Source of the DNA: Oryzias latipes
Taxonomy: Eukaryota > Chordata > Actinopteri > Beloniformes > Adrianichthyidae
DNA: 64,000 nucleotides
Direction of reading: 5' to 3'
NCBI RefSeq assembly: GCF_002234675.1
Contig: NC_019880.2
Coordinates: 20,224,789 to 20,288,788 of the forward strand
The notes beneath the pieces were generated by a model. That model saw nothing but the letters and a program-made list of their open reading frames with translations, searched no databases and was not told the origin of the DNA. Position 1 is the first letter of the stretch. Each line of letters begins with the position of its first letter. Positions 24,690 through 57,700 of this stretch are shown in pieces. The position numbers were made by a program, and so were the translations under genes.

Positions 24690-26345
24690 TCTCCCAGCTC
24701 CGCCACTTTCTGATCATCCACCTGCAGACAACCAAATTACCACCCTCACCCACCTCCCACCTCTGACTTCTGTGACACCTTGGCTTCCTTCTTCAGCTCA
24801 AAAATAGAGAACATCCATCAGGAACTATTAGGAAATCCTGGCTCCGATCCAACTCCCTCATTCCTGTTGGACCCACATCACTTTCATCACAATCATTTTC
24901 ATCATTTTCTCTACCATCAGTCATGAAATTGCTAATTAAACATTCTAAATCCTCTATCAGTCAACTTGATCCACTTCCTACAGTTCTGGTCAAAGCTACT
25001 CTTCCCTCCCTGTCCCCTCTCATCACCAACGTTATTCAGTCCTCGCTCACCACTGGAATTGTTCCCTCTCCTCTCAAAAAGGCTGCTGTCACTCCTATAC
25101 TAAAAAAAACAGGATTAGACCCCTCCAACCTGAACAATTTCCGCCCCATTTCTAATCTTCCATTCTTTTAAAAAATCCTTGAAAAAACTGTTGCAGAACA
25201 ACTTCGAATGCATCTCTCTCAGAATAACCTTTATGAACAATTCCAGTCTGGCTTCCGTCCGCTTCACAGCACAGAAACAGCTCTCTTCAAAATCTCCAAT
25301 GACCTCCTCCTTGCTGCTGACTCCAGCCAACTCTCCATCCTCCTACTTGATTTGAGCCAGCCTTCGACACCGTCTCTCACACCATCCTCCTAGACAGACT
25401 GTCCGCCATAGGTGTCACAAACGCACCTCTCAACTGGTTCCACTCTAACTTCTCTGGTCGCACCGAATGTATTCAATTAAAAACATTCACTTCCCACACA
25501 GCTTCTGTCAATACAGGTGTGCCCCAGGGCTCTGTCCTGGGACCCCTGTTTAACATTTACCTTCTCCCTCTTGGTCAAATCCTCCGTAAAGACAAGATTC
25601 ACTTCCATTGTTATGAAGACGATACTCAGCTCTGCATCTCCACCAAACCAAATTCCACTCTTCCTCCCACTTCCCTCACAGACTGCCTTCTTGCAATAAA
25701 ATCCTGGTTTACTGCTAATTTCCTAAAACTAAACAATGATAAAACCGAACTTCTCCTGATCTGCACTAAATCCATTATAAACAGCATCCAGAACTTCTCC
25801 ATTCCCTTTGAAAACTCCTCCATTGCCCCCTCCCCTCAGGTTAAGAGTCTGGGTGTCACCTCTCCTTCACTTCACACATCGACAGCATCACCCTCCACCT
25901 TCGCAGCATCTGTCGTCTTCGCCCCTCCCTCAGTCCTTATTCCACTGCCGTCCTAGTGCACAGTCTTTTCACTTCCCGCCTGGATTACAGCAACTCCCTT
26001 CTATTTGGTTTCCACAAAAAACTCTGAAAACTACACTTTGTTCAGAACTCAGCTGCCAGAATTGTCTGTCAAACACCTTCCATCCAGCACATCACACCTG
26101 TTCTCCATTAGCGACCAATCACACACCGGATTACATACAAAATACTTCTGCTGACTTATAAATCCATCTACAACCTTACTCCCTCGTATTTATCAGATCT
26201 TGTTCATGTCGCCACACCCACCCGTACCCTCAGATCTTCCTCCTCCCTTCATCTGAATGTCCCCACTTTTAATTTTATTTTCACTCTTATGTACGGCGAC
26301 CTTGGGTTCCTTCATAGGTGCCTAACAAATAAAATGCATTATTAT
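24690..26345 (+). mobile_element. L2/CR1-type LINE fragment, dead
   Basis: In broken frames the + strand reads [46 protein letters not shown] and [14 protein letters not shown]: ordered reverse transcriptase blocks. The catalytic YADD box has become YEDD. Several frameshifts and a stop near 25169 interrupt it. The 3' end is an ATTATTATT microsatellite at about 26338-26350, typical of these LINEs. The endonuclease half is missing. Confidence 0.85.
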
Positions 26346-26350
26346 TATTG

Positions 26351-27535
26351 TTATAAACAGATCCGTGTACGTCTTTGTTTTCCTGGTCTGAGCTGGAATC
26401 TGGATCAGAACTGGACGGATGGATAGATCTGATGTTGCTGCTGTTTTTGTTACACCGCTAATGTTAGGATGGGGGTGTGAGGGGCTGTAAGCTAGAGGGA
26501 GAGAGTGTAAAGAGATGGATGCCGCAAAATCAAAACACACCACCAAACTCAGAGGTGAATTTCTAATAAACTCCTGCTGCTCTGCAGACACTATGTCCTA
26601 ATAAATAAGTTTTTAATCTAAATCTGAAAAATTGTTTTAAATTTAACACCAAGTTTTTAGATCTTGGCTAAAATCAGCATCATCATAACGAAAAGACCAC
26701 TAGGAACAAAATAAACAATGTTTGGACAGAACTTACAGAACTTGGTTTGAATTTTACATCCAACTGCTTCTTGTTCCAACGTTTATGTTCATATTTATAG
26801 AGAGGATACGATTTTCTTGTTCTGATAAGTAACTAAATAAGATATAGACCTAAATGGTTCTCGTCATCACAGAACCTGTGTTGAATAACACATTTCTAAT
26901 CTTTATGTATCATGTCACATCTTTTTTTTTGCATAACCAGTTCATTGTTTCTGTGTCTGAAGACATCGGTGGCGTCTCTTTTTGTGTGTCAACAGTTCGT
27001 CCATCCTGAGGAAGAGTGGGAACCAGATGGGGAGTTGTTTCTGTACGCCATAAAACTGCAGACGCAACAACAATTCAACCATCTGCAGCCTGGGACACGG
27101 AAATCAACGAGCCCAAGGACCTCCCTGACACCCAATTGTTTCCTGACTTTTTGTGTCCAGGTTTCCGTTCAGGAAACTGTTGGGCACCCCCAAGAGCTGA
27201 GTTTGTGTTTGTGAGGTCATGTGTGCTTGCACTGTACCACTGATATGCGTGGATGTGGGAGGTGAGGTAGTGAAAAATACACGGCCTACTCATTTTTAAG
27301 AGCCTGAAAAAGATAAAAGCACAAAAATGCACGTTTTCCAATAAAACCTGTATTTCTTTTCTGTTGACCAGAAGCAGAATGGTTTTGGAACCGACATTTT
27401 CAAAGAAATGTCAGTTTTTAAAGTCCAAAACTTTTATAATATAATTAAGGACAAATGCAAGTATTTGCTAAATTGCTGAATAATTATTCTGATGAATTGA
27501 GAATGACTAGCTTGGAGAATCTATCCACCATCTGA
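26351..27535. other. Unassigned intergenic DNA
   Basis: No gene, RNA gene or clear mobile element was recognised in this AT-rich interval. Confidence 0.4.
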
Positions 27536-28210
27536 GCCTGGGGGTGTCCGTGTCCCTGTGGAGCGGGTTCTGGTTCTTGCCCTCGAGCGCTCCCCCTCTC
27601 CAAAATTCCATCAGTTTGGGAGCCTGGTTGGCCCATGTTCCCTTCACTTGTGGGGGACCCCCACTTCTCTCGTGGGTGGGGAGAGCGGCCCCTGTCTTGC
27701 TCTCTCCTGGACTTTCCCAAGGTCGGACAAGTGGTTGCCTGGAGCGTGGGGCAGGTCTCTCTTGGGGGGCCTTGGTTCGTCCCTGGGGTTGGAGTGGGGG
27801 GATGCTCAGAACTTCCAGGTGGTGGTGGGGTGCTTGTCTGGGGCTGGGGGGAGGGGGCTCTCCAGTGTGTGGAGTCCAATGCTGGGTCCACTGATGTGCA
27901 GAGAGGGCTATTCTTCTGGCTGGGCTGGAGCTTGCATTCTCCGTGCCCCCCTGCTCTTTGGCGTTGGGGACCCCTGTGGCGGTCCTGTGGCCCCTGTGGG
28001 GACCCCCCTGGTCGAGGGTGGTTTACTGGATCTGGATCTGCTATGTGTCTGGTGAGCCCTGGCTGCCACTGTTTCTGCAGTAGGGGTCTTGGTGTGGGGG
28101 TAGCCGGGTGCTCCACTCTTTTAGCATTCCATCATCCACCACCGTAGAACAAAAACACTCACCTGAGCACAGGTGTCAGCTCACGTTTGCACCTTTGTAA
28201 ATGTGTTTTT
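27536..28210. repeat. GC-rich dispersed repeat
   Basis: This block is rich in GGGG/CCCC runs, giving long but low-complexity open frames on both strands (for example 27484-28116, minus). Its right part (28050-28180) is repeated in inverted orientation at 3600-3760. I treat it as a repeat and not as a gene. Confidence 0.55.
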
Positions 28211-28679
28211 TTATACTATGATGGGTTCCAGTAGTACAAACTACATCTAGTTTTTAAATATATGCAGAAATGTTGCTAAAAACGCGAGGACTTCTGTGAA
28301 TAATGTTTCTATGTAGGGTAGTGGAAGGACTTCTGCTTGAACAATCGAGACCCAGAAGAGGAAAAAAAAAAGGCTCAAAGCCATTAAATGATCAGGAGGA
28401 GATTGTCTATGTAAGTGTACTACAGAGTAAACTTAGTCTGTACTTAAAGTTAGGCAGTATTCTTGAAGTTTACTTTTTAAATTATGGAAAATAAAAATGT
28501 TCCAATTTAGAAATATTTCGTTAGTATACTTCCTACATACCAGATGCAAGTACTGTAGTCTACTTACTATATTCAATCACTGTGTACTTAGTCAAATAAA
28601 CTTCAGGTGTACGACTTTTGGTAAAGTGTATATCTGCAAACATTTTACAATCTCTGATGATTTTTTTCTTTTTTGATTT

Positions 28680-28770
28680 TATTGCATAGTAATGTATTTG
28701 CGTCCTTCATTTAAACTTGTCCTGTCCGACAGCTGAGCAAGCAGATCAGAGCTGAAGGCTCTGCATTAAT
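28680..28770 (+). repeat. Copy of the 3150-3260 repeat block
   Basis: The bases CAGCTGAGCAAGCAGATC and the following GAGCTGAAGGC match the block at about 3218-3250 with few changes and in the same orientation. Confidence 0.5.
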
Positions 28771-29039
28771 TATTTATCATGGATCTGGATCCTTCTGTGA
28801 AGAATTGAAGGGAAATAAAACATTTGAACGCATTTTAATGTCAAAAAGCTTTGCATGCAGCAAACTCCAAAGTGTTGATGGAGCGACCTCAGCTGAGAGA
28901 AAAACACCACTGGAACATATTAAGTGTAGAAGAATTACGATCACATCTGATTTCAAATGAAAAAAGTTTAACTCAGCTTTTTTTGCTGATAAAAACAAGA
29001 GGCTCCTGCGATGCTTTTATTTTGAAATTCCAAATGGAT

Positions 29040-29297
29040 CCCTGACCCGGAAACACAACAGCAGCAGTGTTCCGATGCTAACGATGTGTCATCAACACAA
29101 CAGGCGAGAGTAAACCCCTGTCCTGGTCGCTGAAGGAGCTGCTCGACGGGACTTGGACGTTTGTCGTCGGGAATCACAAAGTTCACGCGCCGCCGGACGT
29201 GACCGGAAGTCTTCTGCCGCGCCTTTAGCAGGAACTAAGGCTAACTGTCCGACCCCTCGTCTGCTGGATTCCCGACGGGATCGGCCGGGCGGCAGGG
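29040..29297 (+). promoter_or_regulatory. CpG-rich RAB3GAP2 promoter with an ETS site
   Basis: CpG density rises from about 29140 (CGCGCCGCCGGACG) up to the start codon. ACCGGAAGT at 29202-29210 is a perfect ETS-family (GABP-type) site, common in promoters of housekeeping genes. No TATA box is apparent. The exact start of transcription is unknown. Confidence 0.55.
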
Positions 29298-51203
<21,906 letters not shown>

Positions 51204-51431
51204 AGCCGCCCGCCCGCTGGTTCTGGACTCTTCCTAAGCGCTGGAGGTTACACGGCCCTCCCCATCATGTCTCTGTTCATGTGTGGACACAGAAGCTGCT
51301 TTTAAAATGTTTTCATTCATCAACTTGTGCATGACTCTGGAGATGAATCCATCAGAAGTGTCGGACGGTTTGGAGGCAAAAAGGCGGGGAAACCGAGCGT
51401 CTCTGCTGCTTTCTATCAGTCCACAGATGTA

Positions 51432-51437
51432 AATAAA
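51432..51437 (+). terminator. Candidate poly(A) signal of RAB3GAP2
   Basis: AATAAA lies 229 bp downstream of the RAB3GAP2 stop codon and is followed by a GT/T-rich stretch near 51450-51475, a plausible downstream element. Confidence 0.65.
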
Positions 51438-51649
51438 GAAGAAGCGTATTTTACTTCGGTGCGTCTGTTCTCAATGGCTTTCCAAAGGAATAAAGAGGCC
51501 AAGATCAGCTGGTTGCTGGTTCCAACCCCATTTACTTCCAATACATCTGAACTCCTCTTCCTCATGTGACACACTGATCTCCTATCCAGGACCTAAAACC
51601 ACTAAGAGTTTCTCAGCTGGTTACGTAGGTACAGATCTGGGTTTTACAC

Positions 51650-51655
51650 TTTATT
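51650..51655 (-). terminator. Candidate poly(A) signal of IARS2
   Basis: TTTATT on the + strand is AATAAA on the minus strand, 131 bp beyond the IARS2 stop codon. It is about 215 bp from the convergent RAB3GAP2 signal. Confidence 0.6.
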
Positions 51656-51785
51656 CTTCCACTGACCAACAGTTCAAACAGGAAGTGTGACCCTCAACGC
51701 CGCTTTGTCTCTGCTCCAGTGTGACCCGTCCAACCAGGGACAGGTGGGACCTCTGCGTTCTGCCCGCCCCTCCTCCACCTTTGGA

Positions 51786-54700
51786 CTACGGCCGCAGTGG
51801 TGGAGCCTGCGAGACGACGGCCTGGCAGCGACTGCACAAGCAGTCTGCCGATTCTGAAGTGTAGCGGCGACAACGAGGGCATCGGGCACCAGCAGAGGGC
51901 GCCACTGCGATGCTGAAGGGACTCTCTTCACGGATGAAACCACCTGAGACACAAAACCATAGAAGCATTATGTACACAGACCTGTAGACAAAGGCTTTAC
52001 TGATGATTCTATTTACATTTGGGTCTGAAACTTTTAATGCTTAAAGTTACCCAGAACCCAGTGGGACCCTCAGAGTCCCACTTAGAAAAATAAACCTTTT
52101 ATCCCTTTGTGACTGTTAGGCCTTTCTTTTAGGAAAAGTAGCCCTCGACTTAGAACCGTTTTACATTTTTGTAGTTTTTTACATTAGACAGCAGCACAAA
52201 CTAGTTCCTTTCAAAATAAAGTACATCCTGCTGCTGGGTCAAACATTTTCTGTCATGACTGAACTGAAACACAAACAGCTAAATATATTGATGATACTCC
52301 AGTCAAACTGTCCAATCAGGAAGCAGCACTGACTGACAATCATTTCCTGGTGTTTTAGTGAAAGTGGAATAGACAGCAGGTGGAAATAATAGACCATCCA
52401 ATGAAGAAGCGCTTCTGAAAGTGGTGACCACAGACATCTTCTCCATCCTGATGCTTTCTGGCTGAGGTTCTGGAGACTTTTGAAGGCCGACAGTGTCGTC
52501 TCTCCTGCGTTACCATGAGTCGGCGTGCACAACCCTCACAAGTGTGCAACTCCTCCAGGACGGCACATCAGTGCGATCAGTACTGTCAGCCTAGTGTCCG
52601 GAGCATGAAGACGCTACCAGGAGATGTGGACCATTAAATGAAGAAACTACAGATGCTGGACTGTCAGTCTCAACAGCTGTGCTAAACGTGTCCACTGTGA
52701 TGTCATCACAGCCACGCCCTCACCTTCCAGGTTGATGAGGAAGCTGCCGTGTCGGACCAGTGCCTGTGGGTCCAGGTCCCGGGGCAATTCAGTGACCAGG
52801 TTGACCCGAGCTGCCATCATCAGCTCCACCAGCTGGGAGGAGGTGGAGGTGGGCTCCTCCTGGAGAGACTGAGAAAGCGAGTTTGGAGTCAAAACCTGAG
52901 CAAAGTGCCCCCTCCCGTGAAAACGGGGTCTTTAACAAGTTCCTGTTCTCTGATGATGGATATTTCTGAGGATTTCTGCAAATGCCTGAATCACAAAGTT
53001 TCTCCTTCAGGCTCACAGGTTTCTAGCATCTTAACATTTCCTGCTGGTGACCTGCGCCCCCCGCACACGGGCAGCTCCTGTAGGGGCAGTGGTGACTGCA
53101 GCCGTCCCCTCCATGCAGGCTCCACTCACCTCCATGAGCTCAAACAGCAGCCCGGGCTGGATGGCCACCGTCAGGTCGTACTGGGCAGCGTTTTTGCTGG
53201 CAATGGAAGCCAGAAAGGAGTCCCTGATGGCGCACGCACCTTCCACGGCCTCCTCCAACCCCGGACGCTGCCACACCGAGCTGCTTTTGATCCAGCCACT
53301 CCTGAACAGAGTGTCTCCTCCTGCAGAGGAAGCATCTGCTGAAGTCATTCTGAACAGAGCACACAGCGTTCCAGCTCTGCATAGCAGTAATGCCGGCTCA
53401 CGTTTTCATCGTTGCCCTCAGAAACAGCATTTTCACAGCAAATCTAACCTGGCAGGCCATGAATCTTCAGTCTGAAGGTTTGAGTTCTCAGCATCTTTTA
53501 CAACATGGGAGCCACGGCTGCAGGGATTCATGTGAACATGATTCATGTCAGAGTTTGTGGTTGAAGATACGATTCAGGTGATATCTGGTCATTTTAAAAT
53601 GGATCCAGATCATCTTTAGCAAACAAATCAACTAGAATGAATGTCAAATCCATTCAGATGTTAGTTTCCTAAAGTTCACCACTGTTGTTTTTCCACATCC
53701 AAAGAATCCAAAGGGAACATTCTTAGAACATTCTAGACACTGGATGGTCACATGACTTTATTCAAAGTCTGTCCACACATTGGACTGGAATGATGGACTG
53801 ATCCGTGTTAATGACATCACACGTGTGTTGTTGCTGTGATTGGTCGGTTTACCTTAGAGTCACATAAACCTGCTGTACCTCAATCTAGATGGTATTTTCC
53901 AAGATCAGTTATTAATTTATCTGTTGGATCGTTGGAATAGAAATGGATTCATTGATTAAGTCGATCAATCGTTCCAGCCCTAAGTAGAGCTGCTCTGCCA
54001 GAACCGGGTCTAGAGGACCTCAGAGCTGTCACTCAGGGTCTAGTTTTGTTTGGACTGACGTTTTGTTGGTTAGCTATAGAGGCTTCTGTTCACAGCGGTG
54101 TAGTGGTCCAACATCCCTGCTGCATGTGGCTGCTGGTGTTTGGCAGCTGTGACTTCAGCAGGGCTGGACATGCTGACACCAGTCGGCTCTGTTCTCTAAA
54201 AGCCTTGGCTGGTCGTAAAGGACACGCCCCTGCATCAGCATCAGCGTCCAACACTTTCACATTCAAGCTACTGACTCGGGTTCAAATACCCAAATCCTTA
54301 GCGCCTGATGAGGGAAGGTGATGCTGCTGGGACACCTACTCTCATGTCCTGGAGCCAGCTGATACACTTCTTCAGCTAAATGTGGCAGGATGGGAGCCAC
54401 GGAGCGCGTCACGCCGTCCAGGATTTCCTCCAACGCCGTCTGACACGACCTCCTGCCTGGAGAGTCCTCCGGGTCGCAGTACAGCCTGGCAGACAGAGAC
54501 GGCCCACATTCAGCAGAGCACCCAGAGAAGCCGCTGCACCCCACGGAGCCCCCTCACCGGTCCTTGATGATGCTGAAGTAGAAGCTGGAGAGGTCTCTGG
54601 TGACGAAGGCCTGCAGCAGGCGGATGACCCGACTGGCATCGAACTCGCTGTAGGCGTCTGTGACCTGCACACACGTCAGCGCTCGTCAGCAGCAGCACAG

Positions 54701-57700
54701 GAAGCACACACACACAGCCGGCCGGGCCTCCTCACCTTCATGCTGAACTGGCGGAGCAGGTGCAGCATGTACTGATCCACGTAGTGCATCCGCTTGGCGT
54801 CCACGGACTGAGTGCGCGGGTCGAATCCCTGCAGGTTCCCCAGCAGGAAGCGCAGCGTGTTCCTCAGCTGGAGGGGAGAACACAGCAGAGGAGCTGAGCG
54901 CCAGCCACAGGCCTGTGCAGCTGCGAACTTTGACCTCTCGGTACCTTGCTGATGCTGTCACGTGCCGAGTTCAGAGCATTGGATCCAATCTGGAGTTCTG
55001 AGAAGATGTTGGATTCTGCAACCCACCAGCGAAGAACGTCCGCTCCATAAGCAGGAGCGCCGCCATCCTGACACAGACGAGACGCATCAGAGGAGCGTCT
55101 CCGTTCAGCCTCGCTATCCTGAAAAACCTCCAGACCGCGTCTCACGGCCGCCATCCACACACGGCACCGGGTTCACGAATGAACACTCCCAAACCGCGGA
55201 GGAAGTACGAATAACCCACGCAAAGAACACGCGAACCAACGCAGAAGAGGCCAAGGCCCTGAAAAGGCAGTAAGGAAGGACCGAGCCAGTGTCCCAGGAA
55301 CCACAGCACAACGGCAACAACAACTACCTCCACCACCACCATCGGTCAAAGACTTGGATCCGGCAGCACCAGCACCACAACCACCTCCATCTAAGGACTC
55401 AGCTGCACCAGCATCACAACAACCACGGCCAGCTAAGGACCCAACCGCAGAACCACAACAACAACCACCAGATTTGGCCCCAGAAATACCACCGTCTGAC
55501 CAGCTGTGGGCGCCCCCTGCTACATCTACTCCCAGTGAAGACTCACTTTCCTTTTCATCCCCCCCACTTTCACCCATGGCCCTACCTAGCCATTTTGATA
55601 GCCTCATTAAGTCAGGAATTAAGATGGCTCCCCTAACACCTGTGAGCCTCACACCACACAGGAGCTCTCCTACCCCTCCAGCACTCCCTCCTTATCCTTC
55701 ATCCAAACCCCCTCCAACGCGCCCCCTCCATCGTTCACCCAAATCCCGTCCAGCTCCCGCTCCTCCTGGTCCAACACCCAAACTACCCTCAACTCGACCT
55801 CCCCTGCGCGCCTCTAGACGTACTATTCCCCGGAGCTAGGATGAAACGGGCCCCCAGTGTCCTAGGAAAGGTTATGTCAAACTGGGGCCCTGTGATGAAC
55901 AGCTTCCTTCTGGTGCTATACCTGTAGTTGCACCACGTAGAATGGCAGTTAGACTGTCCAATCAAAGAAATCTAGTTCATATCCCCAGCAAGAAGGTTTC
56001 GACCAGTCCCAAGGAAACTAATCTCAAACTTGCTGCACTCAATGTCAGATCTTTATGCAACAAATCATTTTTAATCAATAATCTTATCTCTTCTTTTAAT
56101 CTTGATTTTATGTTTTTAACTGAAACATGGCTTGACAAAAACACAGGAAACATTGTTCTAGTCGAATCAACTCCCCCCAACTACAAACATGTATCGGAAA
56201 TACGAGAAAATAAAAAGGGTGGAGGCGTTTCTGCACTGTTTAGAGATAATATTGCAACCCGCAGACTATCATTTGGTGTGTTTTCATCATTTGAGTATGT
56301 GTCCTTTAAGATTGAGTTAAAACAAACTCCTCCCTTACTCTGCATAGTCATGTACAAACCTCCTCAGCACAGCCAAAGTTTCATTGATGATTTCACTGAA
56401 ATGCTCTCAGTTGTGTGCACAGACTTTGATGGTCTAGTAATTACAGGTGATTTTAATGTTCATGTTGATAATGTCAATGACAGAAATGCAAAAGAGCTCA
56501 ATGCTGTCCTTGAAACCTTTGGTCTAATTCAGCATGTAAGTTGCCCCACCCACAGCAGAGGGCACACTCTGGACCTGCTCATCACAAAGGGGGTTATTAT
56601 TTACAATGTCAGTGTGGTTGATGTCGCCCTCTCTGATCATTTCTGTGTATTCTTTGACCTGTCTGTTGCTCCCAAACCACCGCCTGGCCCTGCAGTTGTC
56701 CAAAGGAGACAAATAAATGAGAGCACTAGGGCACAGTTTGTAGAAATGATAAACCCTGAAAACGCCTCTGGTGCCAATGTTGATGAAATGCTGAATTCTG
56801 TTACTTCTAGCATCTTGAATGTTCTGGATGCCATTGCCCCTATGAAGGTTAAATTGAGAAAACATAGACAGAAAGCTCCCTGGAGGAACGATGATCTAGT
56901 CAGGGCACAGAAACAACAGTGCCGCAGAGCTGAGCGAAAGTGGCGCAAGTCAAAACTCCAGGTTCATTATGAAATGTATAAGGGGGAGTTGTACGCTTAC
57001 AACCAAATCTTATGCAGAACAAGGGAAAGGTACTTCTCTGAAATCATTGGAAGTTGCAGCAACAACTCTCGTGTCCTGTTCACAACAGTAAACAGATTAA
57101 CTAACCCTCCAACCCAGCTACCAATAGAACTGGTTTGCACACCTAAATGTAATGAGTTTGCTGTATTTTTTAATGACAAGGTTCAGGGCATTAAAAAGCC
57201 ATCAACTCCACAACACATATAACTATCGAACGGCCACCTACTCACTCTAAGCTGACTCACTTTGTACCTGTCACTGACCAAACTGTCCAAGAGACCATCA
57301 CCCGTCTGAGCTCGTCTACATGCTGCCTTGATGTGTTACCCACTAGATTTCTAAAGTCTGTCCTGAACAGTGTGTTGCCATCAATTACTCAAATAGTTAA
57401 CATGTCTCTTCAATCTGGAATATTTCCAGAGGCATTAAAAACTGCAGTCATTAAACCTCTCCTGAAGAAAAACGGTCTTGATCCCACTGTACTGAATAAT
57501 TACAGACCTATCTCTAATCTGCCATTTTTAGGAAAAGTCCTTGAAAAAGTTGTCTACCAACAGCTCACTGACTTTCTCTTATTAAACAATTCATTTGATG
57601 TTTTCCAGTCAGGTTTTAGACCCCATCATAGCACAGAAACTGCTATCAAGGTAACCAACGACATCCGCCTGAACACTGATGATGGCAAAGTCACTGTCTT

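Noticed and set aside
27484..28116. 210-codon minus-strand ORF (proline-rich)
   Set aside because: Low complexity G/C-rich repeat with long frames on both strands and a partial inverted copy at 3.6 kb; no protein similarity recognised.
57190..57200. Programmed -1 frameshift in LINE ORF2
   Set aside because: The A5 run is T AAA AAG in frame, not a canonical X XXY YYZ heptamer, and related LINEs encode both domains in one frame; a simple indel is more likely.
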